Shown one piece after another: positions 32,793 through 40,814 of a stretch of 42,916 nt of DNA. Below the pieces are notes generated by a model that saw nothing but the letters and a program-made list of their open reading frames with translations, made no database searches and was not told the origin of the DNA. The position numbers and the translations under genes are program-made. Origin of the DNA: Cyanobacteria bacterium DS2.3.42 (GTDB taxonomy: Bacteria; Cyanobacteriota; Vampirovibrionia; Obscuribacterales; Obscuribacteraceae). Where the stretch lies: NCBI GenBank assembly GCA_013823055.1, contig PNLN01000014.1:1-42916 (forward strand), given 5' to 3'. How positions within the stretch are numbered: position 1 is the first letter of the stretch; the number at the start of each line of letters is the position of its first letter.

Positions 32793-34292
32793 TCAATTGC
32801 CAGAGCCTTGAATTGAGGTCTTCGCCATTTCCTTCAATTTGCGCTTGATTCGTCCCAATTTAGATCTGACTCGATCTTTTATTGGTCTGTGTGCCGCTAA
32901 CTGGGCGCGCGCCTTCTCCAGCTCATTTTTGAGGTGCTGAATTTCGACAGAGCGTTGATCGAGACCGGCCTGAAGTCCGTTCTGATAAACAGTAGCCTGA
33001 AGGTTTTCCAGATACGAGTAAATGCTTCTGTCTGAAAGCCCGTCCAAAAGCATTGCTCCGATCGAAGCGAATGTACCGGATGAAGGGCCGGGACTGAATC
33101 TTCTAATTGCTTCCTGGTAAGCTTCTTGCGCGGATTGGGCAGCAATCTTTGTATCGCAAACTTTTAGTATCTCGGTTTTTGCCTTCTGAGCGAGTCGAGA
33201 GCGCAAATCGTCGTCAGTGCTCAGTTTGATAATTGCTTGCCCTAGCGCTTCATGATCTCCGGACGGCACGTGCCAGCCGGTGACTTCGTGTTGCACATAT
33301 TCTTTTAGTCCACCTACCGCGGTGGCAATCACGCAACATCCATAAGACATCGCTTCCAATGCGGCGTAGCAGGCGCCTTCGTACAGTGATGGAAAAATGC
33401 AAAGGTCTGAATTCACTGCTAATTTGACGAGCTTCGCGCGTGGCAAAAGACCAGTGAATTCAACGTTTTTCGTCAGATTTAACTCTTGTACTCGTTTGTT
33501 CAGCTTCTCAAAATAGAGAGGATCTCCCTGTGAGCTGCCAACAAATGTTGCTTTGAAATTTGGAAAGTTTGCCGCCACTGCAGGTAAAGATTCAACAAGC
33601 AGGTCGCAACCTTTCTGCGGGTCGATTCGGCCCCAGAAAAGTATTTCCGGAAATGGGCGGCTGCCTTTGGGATGTGAGTCTCGTTCAGGAATATCTTTTG
33701 GCGGAGACAGTGGTGCTCGGATTACACGAAAGTGGTCTTCCGGGAGCCCCGTCATCTTTCTGACAATTAACGGTAAGTCTTCGCAGAGTGAAACTGCCAG
33801 CGAGGCACTGCCAATGGTGGCAAATTCAAGTGCAGTCGAGAATTGTCTTGCCATTTGCGTCGCCGGCACTGAGCCATTTCTCATCATTTCAGACAGCGAA
33901 CCAATCATGCGAATCACGACAGGATATGTGCCGTCGCAAATCCATGGCAGTGCCAGTCCCAGGAAATCATGGCATTCAATGATATCCGGCTTGAATTCGT
34001 CTACAACTTGTTTTGCCGCCGAGTGCAAAAGGAGAGTGCAATGCAGCCAATACGCGAATATACTCAAATCGCCGACGGCGGCAAGACCGTTGTACTGCTC
34101 AAAGTCCGGTTTGACTCTAAAAACCCTTATGCCACCAACTTTTTCTTCGCCTTCTTTATCCGGCGATAACGTCACAATGAAAAGTTCGTGCCCTTCATTT
34201 TTGAGCCCTACTGTTACTTCGAGGCTCATTGTTAGAAAATCGCCGTCAATTGGTTCGGACGGATAATTGGGAGTGATGATGGCGATACGCAC
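32793..34292 (-). CDS. GT4 glycosyltransferase with coiled-coil basic tail
   Basis: A 499-residue GT-B transferase. RIAIITPNYPSEPIDGDF opens it, ILFWGRIDPQKGCD (from about 217) begins the donor domain, and E305/E313 in YEGACYAALEAMSYG form the EX7E motif. Its nearest relative in the window is 37409-38854, which shares the PSEP-DG-FLTMSLE start and WGRIDPQKG. After residue 400 a helical region leads to a very basic end (RVRSKLGRIKRKLKEMAK), likely to bind acidic membrane lipids. Start GTG 34292 is chosen because the fold begins immediately; no clear ribosome-binding site was found. It heads a minus-strand operon with the sulfotransferase and another GT4. Specificity is not predictable. Confidence 0.88.
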   Translation of the reverse strand: MRIAIITPNYPSEPIDGDFLTMSLEVTVGLKNEGHELFIVTLSPDKEGEEKVGGIRVFRVKPDFEQYNGLAAVGDLSIFAYWLHCTLLLHSAAKQVVDEFKPDIIECHDFLGLALPWICDGTYPVVIRMIGSLSEMMRNGSVPATQMARQFSTALEFATIGSASLAVSLCEDLPLIVRKMTGLPEDHFRVIRAPLSPPKDIPERDSHPKGSRPFPEILFWGRIDPQKGCDLLVESLPAVAANFPNFKATFVGSSQGDPLYFEKLNKRVQELNLTKNVEFTGLLPRAKLVKLAVNSDLCIFPSLYEGACYAALEAMSYGCCVIATAVGGLKEYVQHEVTGWHVPSGDHEALGQAIIKLSTDDDLRSRLAQKAKTEILKVCDTKIAAQSAQEAYQEAIRRFSPGPSSGTFASIGAMLLDGLSDRSIYSYLENLQATVYQNGLQAGLDQRSVEIQHLKNELEKARAQLAAHRPIKDRVRSKLGRIKRKLKEMAKTSIQGSGN

Positions 34293-34395
34293 GGCAACAA
34301 CTCAAATTAAGCACTTGAAACGCCAGTATAAAGCCAGTTTAAGCACTCAGTATTATTCGAAATTAATTGTGTCAGCGTTCTGTAATCCGTCCGGA

Positions 34396-35814
34396 TCACT
34401 GTTGGGCCGCTATTAGTTTCGTGTTGGAACCTAAGCTGTCCTCTTGCTCAAATGACGAATCGCAGTGACTCTCGATACTGCTTGCGAGGTCATCCCGCTG
34501 CGCCCTGAGCAGCCGGGCTAGCCGCGAAAGATAGGCTTCGCTGCCCAAAACGTCCCGGACCGCTTCATCTCGCGCTAGGGCGCAGCGTTGTCTGAAAGAC
34601 TGATCATCTACCAGCCTGATGATTGTGTCGGCTAGAACTTTTGTGTCCAAAACATTACAAGATGCTCCTACCGGATAGCTCGTCAGAAATCTTTCTACGG
34701 AGGAATCGGCCGGCCCATGATATAGAACAGGGGTGCCGGAAGAAAGATAGAGACTGAGTTTGTTCGGAAAGCACTGGCGAACACAGCGGGCGAACTTGCT
34801 GTCGAACCAATATGGCAAATAGCCAAGATCTACCTGGTTGAGAACACTTCGAGCTTGCTTTTCCGGGAGGAAGCCTAGGAAGCGAAAATCGGCTCGGGAA
34901 GCTGGGGCATGAACTGGTAAATCAAATGAATGCCCGAGGATCCAGAGGCTGAGTTGGCGCCCTTGCGCTTTCCACTGCAAAAGGTTGAGAGCATGCAAGA
35001 GTGTTTCCATCTCTTTTCGAGCATAGAGACTGCCGGCAAAACCGATACGAAAGTGTGAGTTGTCTCTTTGCTGCGGTGGCGTTTCTTCAAGAGCAACGGG
35101 ATTAATGATCACCTCGCACTCGACGCCATAGCGAAGCTCGATTTCTGCTTTCATTCCTGTCGATGCCACTCCGCACATTTCCGCCCGTTTCATCAAAAGT
35201 GCGAAGTCTTTCATGATCTGGTCGACAGCGGCGTGGTCGAATCCGCGATTTTCGGCAACATAGTCAATCGGGTCCCAGATTATCGGGACAAAGGGCACAG
35301 GTAAAAGCTCCGCGACTTTCTTTGCCAGATAGATCGTGGCCGGACCAGCCAGTATGGCAACCACTTTTTCTATCTTGTTTTTTAGTGCATAGTCCACAAC
35401 TTCCTGCGCCAAAAAGTCTGATGCCGCTTGAACTTCCTTAAGCCGGCGGTTGGAAATTTTGGCGCCTGGGTTTGAATACAGACGCAAGTACTCGCCGGCC
35501 CATTCATTGGGCAGCTCATGGACAGTCATGGGAAGCCAATCCAGTAATTGAGACGCCAGACCAGCATCGTAACCTTCTCCCCGTGCGGCAAAGCAGACGA
35601 GCCGATCGTGTGGAAAAGCCAGGCAGAAATTGCGCAAGAAGACTTCAGCGACGCTGCCTTCCCCGGGGCGTGTGGGTGTTAAAAGTAGTGTTTTTGCAAT
35701 AGTCACTGCAGCTAAAGCGCTCAGGAGAGACGACCGAGAACGCTTAAGTATATATCCGGCGGGCAATTTGGTCATCGCTGGCTTTAAGGGCGTCTTGAGA
35801 CCGAGGCAAATCAC
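34396..35814 (-). CDS. GT-B glycosyltransferase, divergent WDPPxWWLR relative
   Basis: A protein of up to 472 residues related to those at 15453 and 16727. IIWDPIDYVAENRGFD replaces the WDPPxWWLR segment. The C-terminal domain keeps AGSLYARKEMETLL, YLPYWFDSKF, FPNKL and SSGTPVLYHGPADSS. It therefore belongs to the same family but is clearly older than the tandem copies. The start is uncertain: GTG 35814 gives the full frame, and ATG 35775 would remove 13 residues; neither has a good ribosome-binding site. The last 40 residues are polar. It diverges from the GT4 at 35877 across 62 bases and precedes the GT4 at 32793 by 103 bases, so it may start its own transcript. Confidence 0.78.
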   Translation of the reverse strand: MICLGLKTPLKPAMTKLPAGYILKRSRSSLLSALAAVTIAKTLLLTPTRPGEGSVAEVFLRNFCLAFPHDRLVCFAARGEGYDAGLASQLLDWLPMTVHELPNEWAGEYLRLYSNPGAKISNRRLKEVQAASDFLAQEVVDYALKNKIEKVVAILAGPATIYLAKKVAELLPVPFVPIIWDPIDYVAENRGFDHAAVDQIMKDFALLMKRAEMCGVASTGMKAEIELRYGVECEVIINPVALEETPPQQRDNSHFRIGFAGSLYARKEMETLLHALNLLQWKAQGRQLSLWILGHSFDLPVHAPASRADFRFLGFLPEKQARSVLNQVDLGYLPYWFDSKFARCVRQCFPNKLSLYLSSGTPVLYHGPADSSVERFLTSYPVGASCNVLDTKVLADTIIRLVDDQSFRQRCALARDEAVRDVLGSEAYLSRLARLLRAQRDDLASSIESHCDSSFEQEDSLGSNTKLIAAQQ

Positions 35815-35876
35815 AGCACAAAGGCTTACAGTTTCTTAATTACAGGCTCCTGCTGGTCGAGTAGATTCCACTTACT

Positions 35877-37379
35877 ATGGCTATTGACCTGTCTATTGTT
35901 CAGCCGGCTCCGGCAAAAACTGCAAAGCAAAGCGATTCAGCTGATGTGTGCGCAATCGCCTCGCGCAGCAACGGCTCGTTTGAAACGCGAGCGCGAGTGC
36001 TTTTTGTTGCTGTCGACGAACACGCAAATGAGTGCTATCAAGATTTTTTGATGGCTGCAATTGAAAGACTGAGTTTGACTGGCAGCCAATGCTATGTGCT
36101 GGTCTCCAAGCCGGGTGCGTTGAGCAAGCGCGCTTCGCAGCGCGGCCTCTACTATTTTCTTCTTGATTCAGAAGCTGAACTTAGCGTGCCGTCCTGGCGC
36201 CGTAACTTTTCTCGAGCGCGGCAGATATGTGCTTTCCTGCGCCAATATACATTCGATGTTGTCGTTTATTTGGGGCCATCTGATTTGCCTGTGGTTCGAA
36301 TAGCCGCGTGGATGTCCGGCACACCAATTCGTATCGCAGTGGCATACGATCCCGCTTACTGCTCCAGCTGGGCGGGGGAGGCTCTGGAGTTCTCCACTTC
36401 CAATCTGGACACAGAGACTGTCGCCCTCTCGGACTGGATTGGCTGGAAGTATCAAAAGCTGGGACGGGCTGATGTAATGAAACATCGCTTGTGCTCCGTT
36501 CAGCCGGAAAATTTCGACATTGAAAAGTTTGACTGTGCCACCGCGCGTGCGGATGTTCTCTCGAGGTTGGGTATTTCCAGTTGCACGAAGCTTGTTTGTT
36601 TGTTCGGAGATTTTCAGCCTTATTATCCAAGAACCTCCTTTTTTCCGGAGCACCTCTTTGGTGTATTGGTTCATGATTCACGTTTATTCGTGAAATCCAT
36701 CAAAGCGGTTCTAGATAAACACCCGGACGCACACTTTGTTGTCGTCGGCACCCAAAAAGATGCCCACGGGCAGGGCTATGCCAAGTATCTTCGTGACTTC
36801 GCCATTGAACTGGGTGTCTCGGAGCATTTTCATTGCTTGCCGGAGTCGCAAACTACGCCGCAATTGCTAGCTGCGGCAGACATTGTGGTACAGCCGGCTC
36901 ACCTGGATGTGGCACCAAATATAGTGCGGGCTCTCTTAATGGAAAAACCTGTGATTGCCACGAGGCGCGAGGGAGAGCCTTCAATCATAGAGCACAATAA
37001 AACAGGGCTTCTCGTTCTGCCTGATGACTCGGTCGCTCTCTCAGAGGCTATAGAGTCGCTGTTCGACGTGGAGGTCGCACGCAAGCTGGCGACTGCCGGC
37101 AGGCAGGCGATGCTCCAGCGAGCAAACCTGGATGAGTCGGGCATCCTCTTCAGCAAAGACATCGGCCGATCGTCAACGCGCAGAGATTCTCGCTTGCTGC
37201 CTTTTGTCAGGTTCTGGCTGGGCATGTTTATTATCTTTTGTCTGAAATTCATGCTGAAGGCCAAGGCCATGCGCGCAGGTAAAGCTGAAAGCGGGAAGAG
37301 AATGTGTGACTTAGTGGCAAACTTCACCTTTAGATGGCTCGGGTTTTTCACGGGTAGACTGAAGAAAATGTTGCAATAG
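35877..37379 (+). CDS. GT4-like glycosyltransferase with atypical donor motif and hydrophobic tail
   Basis: A 500-residue GT-B protein. ARVLFVAVDEHANECYQDF begins the N-terminal domain near residue 38, and KLVCLFGDFQ (about 237) begins the donor domain. The last part has PVIATRREGEPSIIEHNKTGLLV, typical of GT4. The expected EX7E motif is changed: the region reads HLDVAPNIVRALLMEKPVIA, with Asp for the first Glu and Ala for the second. Related short-motif variants exist, so activity is not excluded. A hydrophobic segment at about 440-460 (FWLGMFIIFCLKFML) is a probable membrane anchor. ATG 35877 has no strong ribosome-binding site. It is followed after 29 bases by another GT4 in the same direction. 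Confidence 0.78.
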   Translation: MAIDLSIVQPAPAKTAKQSDSADVCAIASRSNGSFETRARVLFVAVDEHANECYQDFLMAAIERLSLTGSQCYVLVSKPGALSKRASQRGLYYFLLDSEAELSVPSWRRNFSRARQICAFLRQYTFDVVVYLGPSDLPVVRIAAWMSGTPIRIAVAYDPAYCSSWAGEALEFSTSNLDTETVALSDWIGWKYQKLGRADVMKHRLCSVQPENFDIEKFDCATARADVLSRLGISSCTKLVCLFGDFQPYYPRTSFFPEHLFGVLVHDSRLFVKSIKAVLDKHPDAHFVVVGTQKDAHGQGYAKYLRDFAIELGVSEHFHCLPESQTTPQLLAAADIVVQPAHLDVAPNIVRALLMEKPVIATRREGEPSIIEHNKTGLLVLPDDSVALSEAIESLFDVEVARKLATAGRQAMLQRANLDESGILFSKDIGRSSTRRDSRLLPFVRFWLGMFIIFCLKFMLKAKAMRAGKAESGKRMCDLVANFTFRWLGFFTGRLKKMLQ

Positions 37380-37408
37380 CAATAGAGCCAGGGAGCAAGG
37401 AGAGTTTT

Positions 37409-38854
37409 TTGCGAGTTTGTATTGTCACGCCGAGTTTTCCTTCTGAGCCCGTTGATGGCATGTTTCTAACCATGAGCCTGGAGATTGCTGAAGGGCTCAA
37501 AAATGCCGGCAATGAAGTGATGATTGTGACCTTGTCGATGGACAAAGAAGGCGAGGATACAGTGCGCGGTATGCCTGTTTTTCGTGTCTTGATTAACGAG
37601 AACTGCAATTTTGGCTGGGGCGGAATATTGCGATTAGGCCTGATCGGTTATTGGTCAAGTCAGGCCCTTGAGTTGTATACACGAGCTAGAAGTCTTGTGG
37701 CTGCCTTCAACCCGGACATTATCGAGACGCATGATTACTTTGGGCTGGGGTTTCCCTGGGTAATGGAAGGCTCTTATCCGGTGGCGATGCGGTGTATCGG
37801 CTCGCTTCCCGTTGTGATGGCAAACGGTAGTTTGGGCGATATTTCACCGATGGAGTTGAATATTGCGCGAGCAGTTGAGCTCGCCACTATCACTGGTGCT
37901 GACGCGTTGATGTCTTTGTGCCACGATCTCCCCGCAAGAATCTCGCAGAATTCAGGACTGGAGCCTGAGCGCTTCACAATCATCCGAACCCCTTTAACGC
38001 TTGGCCCGGAGCCGACAAAGAAGACCGGTGATGGCTTAGCTGAGGGAAAGTTTCCGCAACTATTTTCCTGGGGACGCATCGATCCTCAAAAAGGATTTGA
38101 TTTAATTGTCGAAGCGATGCCAGCGATAAAGAAGCGCTTTCCTTCGGTATATCTGAGGATTGCTGGCAACGAGAGCTATTGCAAGGAATACAGCCAAAAT
38201 CTCAAAAGCAGAGTCGAGGAGCTGCAGCTTTCCGACAGCGTAAGTTTCGAAGGTGAGCTGCCTCGCTCTGATATACAGCGCTTTGCCGTTGAGTCTGATA
38301 TCTGTATTTTTGCATCTCGTTATGAGACCGCTTGCTATGCGTGTTTGGAGGCAATGTCTTATGGTTGTTGTGTGGTTGCGGCTGCCGCCGGAGGACTGGG
38401 AGAATATGTGCAAGATCGCAAAACCGGATTGCTAATTGCGGTCGACGATCGTGCGGCACTGGAGGCTTCGGTCATAGAACTCAGCGAAAATACTCAGTTG
38501 CGAGAGCGCCTGGCTGAGTCTGGTAGAGCAAGCGTCATGGAGATGTGCTCTCCAGCAAGAGCAATCAAAGAGACGATTTCTGTCTATAGGGAGGCGATTG
38601 ACTCGTTTCAAAAAGGCTCCAGAGCGCGCGAGCGAGCTCGTTCAACTGTGCCGAATATCATGCAGTTTCTGGCGATAGCGTCATTGGATAAAAGCCACGG
38701 CGATGCCATCACCAAACTTGCAGGAGAAAATTACGCCAATGGATTTAGAGACGGACGGAATTACGAGCAAGCGAATTTCGCTGCTCGATTGGCTGGGCAA
38801 AGGCCTTCCATGCTCAGGCGCATCGCCCGCAAAGTAAAACGCTTGATTAAGTAA
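37409..38854 (+). CDS. GT4 glycosyltransferase, paralogue of 32793-34292
   Basis: A 481-residue GT-B transferase. RVCIVTPSFPSEPVDGMF at the start, WGRIDPQKGFD near 221-231, and E306/E314 in YETACYACLEAMSYG are shared with the two minus-strand GT4 paralogues, most closely with 32793-34292. The C-terminal 60 residues end in RRIARKVKRLIK, a basic helix probably lying on the membrane. Start TTG 37409 is supported by AAGGAGAG a few bases upstream and by the immediate start of the fold. The stop lies 17 bases from the stop of the convergent nucleotidyltransferase, with a short palindrome between. The sugar donor is unknown. Confidence 0.88.
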   Translation: MRVCIVTPSFPSEPVDGMFLTMSLEIAEGLKNAGNEVMIVTLSMDKEGEDTVRGMPVFRVLINENCNFGWGGILRLGLIGYWSSQALELYTRARSLVAAFNPDIIETHDYFGLGFPWVMEGSYPVAMRCIGSLPVVMANGSLGDISPMELNIARAVELATITGADALMSLCHDLPARISQNSGLEPERFTIIRTPLTLGPEPTKKTGDGLAEGKFPQLFSWGRIDPQKGFDLIVEAMPAIKKRFPSVYLRIAGNESYCKEYSQNLKSRVEELQLSDSVSFEGELPRSDIQRFAVESDICIFASRYETACYACLEAMSYGCCVVAAAAGGLGEYVQDRKTGLLIAVDDRAALEASVIELSENTQLRERLAESGRASVMEMCSPARAIKETISVYREAIDSFQKGSRARERARSTVPNIMQFLAIASLDKSHGDAITKLAGENYANGFRDGRNYEQANFAARLAGQRPSMLRRIARKVKRLIK

Positions 38855-38867
38855 GATGTGTCTGAGA

Positions 38868-38879
38868 AAGCCTAGGCTT
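38868..38879. repeat. 12-base perfect palindrome between convergent genes
   Basis: AAGCCTAGGCTT spans the stop region of the minus-strand nucleotidyltransferase. It has no loop and no T-run, so it is not a standard terminator; it may be chance or a protein site. Confidence 0.3.
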
Positions 38880-39639
38880 CTCTGGCTGGTGCTTCTGCCT
38901 TAAGATACAGTGGTTTCACCACTTCATCCATTGATCTGGAATGCTGTCTGCGTACGCGCTCAAGCTCTTTTAGATCTCCGACATCGGTCCACTGCCCTTT
39001 AATCACGTAAGCTACGGTCTTTTGCTCTTCGTCTCTCAGGCAATTAAACAATTGCGGCATATCGAAATGCTCTCCTTTGGGAATCCTTGAGACGGCGCTG
39101 GGACTGAGGACGTAGATACCAGCATTGGCGTAGGCTTGAAGTACGGGCTTTTCACAAACTTTCGATAACAGGTCGCCGTCAATCTCGACGATTCCGTAGG
39201 GAAGCTGAATTTCATACGGAACAACACACATAGTGGCGACGGCTTGGCACTGCCTGTGGTGCGCCATTATTTCAGTGAAGTTTGCGTCGGTTATAAGGTC
39301 GCCGTTCATAACTAGTGTCGACTTTGTTACCTTGTCGCCAAGCAGTCCCAGGGCGCCGGCTGTTCCAAGTCGCTTTTCTTCCTGTAGGTATTCAATCGAG
39401 ACGCCCCACTTACGACCATCTTGAAAGTAGTTGTAGAACGCTTCGGCCTTGTAGTGAACAGCCAGGCAAAAACGTTTGAATCCCGCCGCAATAAGATTTT
39501 CCAGTGTGTGCTCGAGTATCGGTTTGCCGCCTATTTCCAGCATTGGTTTGGGGCAGTTTTCGGTCAATGGTCTGAGGCGGAGACCACTGCCGCCTACCAT
39601 CAAAACTGCATCTAGTTCAGGAGTAAAATCTAAAACCAC
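38872..39639 (-). CDS. Sugar-phosphate nucleotidyltransferase, PtmE/HddC-like
   Basis: A 255-residue NTP-transferase. VGGSGLRLRPLT (15-26) with K31 binds the nucleotide, LGTAGAL (91-97) contacts the sugar and MNGDLITD (111-118) binds metal. The GFKRF-VHYKAE segment and GTAGALGLL resemble the catalytic part of PtmE, the GlcN-1-phosphate guanylyltransferase of the Campylobacter legionaminate route, but the N-terminal CBS domains of PtmE are absent. The LegB-like dehydratase 31 bases upstream supports this link: together they could make a GDP- or UDP-linked 4-keto-6-deoxy-HexNAc. Glucose- or mannose-1-phosphate activation remains possible. GTG 39639 was taken as start, without a clear ribosome-binding site. 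Confidence 0.82.
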   Translation of the reverse strand: MVLDFTPELDAVLMVGGSGLRLRPLTENCPKPMLEIGGKPILEHTLENLIAAGFKRFCLAVHYKAEAFYNYFQDGRKWGVSIEYLQEEKRLGTAGALGLLGDKVTKSTLVMNGDLITDANFTEIMAHHRQCQAVATMCVVPYEIQLPYGIVEIDGDLLSKVCEKPVLQAYANAGIYVLSPSAVSRIPKGEHFDMPQLFNCLRDEEQKTVAYVIKGQWTDVGDLKELERVRRQHSRSMDEVVKPLYLKAEAPAREA

Positions 39640-39670
39640 TTGGTTGTTCTCGTGATTGCTGTCACCACAA

Positions 39671-40675
39671 TTAAACGTTGTAGACGGATGTTTTGTATCC
39701 CTTGAGATTGGACTTGTCCAAAAACCACTCTACGGTCTCGGTTAGTCCGCGGCGCAGACCTTCCTTGCCTGCGTATTTAGGCTGCCATCCCGTCAGTCGT
39801 TTTGCCTTAGAGTTGTCGGCCCAAAGCCTGTCTACTTCACTGCGTTCCGGTCGCAAACGCGCCTGATCCGTCTCCACTTTGATCTCGGCATTCATCACTT
39901 CGGAGATCAGCTCTACAGTGTCCTTGATGGATATTTCGAAGTTGCTGCCGATGTTGATCACTTCTCCGAGGGAGTTCTCTGACTCACAAACGGCAATAAA
40001 GCCATCTACAGTGTCGAGAACATAGTTGAAGTCTCGGGTTGGATGCAGCGCGCCCAATTTGATCGTTTTTTCTCCGGCGGCAATTTGCACTATTGTTGCC
40101 GGAATGATTGCTCGAGCGGATTGCCGAGGTCCATACGTGTTGAATGGTCGGACAATAGCCACTGGCGTTGAGAAGGAATTGTAGAAGGACAGGGCCAGTT
40201 GATCGGCGCCAATTTTTGTTGCAGAGTAAGGAGATTGTCCTTGCAATGGATGTTCTTCGGTGATGGGCACGAAGCGGGCGGTACCATAAACTTCGCTGGT
40301 GGATGTGTGGACGATCTTTTCGATACCCAGCTCTCTGCCTGCTTGAAGGATGTTCAAAGTGCCGGTGATATTCGTTTCTACATACGAAGCTGGTGCCTGG
40401 TATGAATACGGAATGGCTATCAATGCGGCCAGGTGAAAGACGATATCGCATCCCTTCATAGCCTGCATAACGCAATGGGGATCGCGAACGTCGCCGGCTG
40501 AGATTTCTACGGATTTGCGCACTTCGGCAGGACAAAAGTCTAGATTGCCCCAGGAATTCAGAGAGTTGTAGACGACAAAAGCCCGAACATCGTAACCTCT
40601 GCGAACAAGCTGCTCGGTGAGATGCGAACCGATGAATCCGTCAGCGCCAGTAACAAGGACTTTTTGCTTGCTCAT
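39671..40675 (-). CDS. legB: NDP-GlcNAc 4,6-dehydratase, LegB type
   Basis: A 334-residue extended SDR. GADGFIG (10-16) binds NAD, TSTSEVYG (124-131) and Y150-x3-K154 form the active site. AFVVYNSLNSWGNLD (about 32-46), AALIAIPYSYQAP and IRPFNTYGPRQSARAIIP match LegB-type dehydratases, which remove water from NDP-GlcNAc to give the 4-keto-6-deoxy sugar for legionaminic acid or bacillosamine-type sugars. The partner nucleotidyltransferase follows directly. No LegC, LegH, LegG, LegI or LegF gene is in the window, so legionaminate itself is not implied. The WecE-like aminotransferase could in principle take the keto product, though that is speculation. ATG 40675 lacks a strong ribosome-binding site. 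Confidence 0.85.
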   Translation of the reverse strand: MSKQKVLVTGADGFIGSHLTEQLVRRGYDVRAFVVYNSLNSWGNLDFCPAEVRKSVEISAGDVRDPHCVMQAMKGCDIVFHLAALIAIPYSYQAPASYVETNITGTLNILQAGRELGIEKIVHTSTSEVYGTARFVPITEEHPLQGQSPYSATKIGADQLALSFYNSFSTPVAIVRPFNTYGPRQSARAIIPATIVQIAAGEKTIKLGALHPTRDFNYVLDTVDGFIAVCESENSLGEVINIGSNFEISIKDTVELISEVMNAEIKVETDQARLRPERSEVDRLWADNSKAKRLTGWQPKYAGKEGLRRGLTETVEWFLDKSNLKGYKTSVYNV

Positions 40676-40814
40676 TTCAAAATTGAAAAGTCTGATCTAA
40701 TGGTTTCCACAGAGCAACCATATCAAAAGTAAGATAGTTTCTGCAGGTAAGACCTCTAACATTACAAATGGCGAACGCTGTCATGGACTCAAGGTGAGGC
40801 AGAATTTAGAATCT

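Noticed and set aside
36168-36681. Two long minus-strand open frames inside the GT4 gene at 35877
   Set aside because: Low-complexity, Arg/Pro/Ser-rich translations typical of antisense frames; the plus-strand GT4 is clearly real.
40700-40721. ATGGTT/AACCAT inverted repeat upstream of legB
   Set aside because: Only six base pairs around a ten-base loop; expected by chance in a window of this size.
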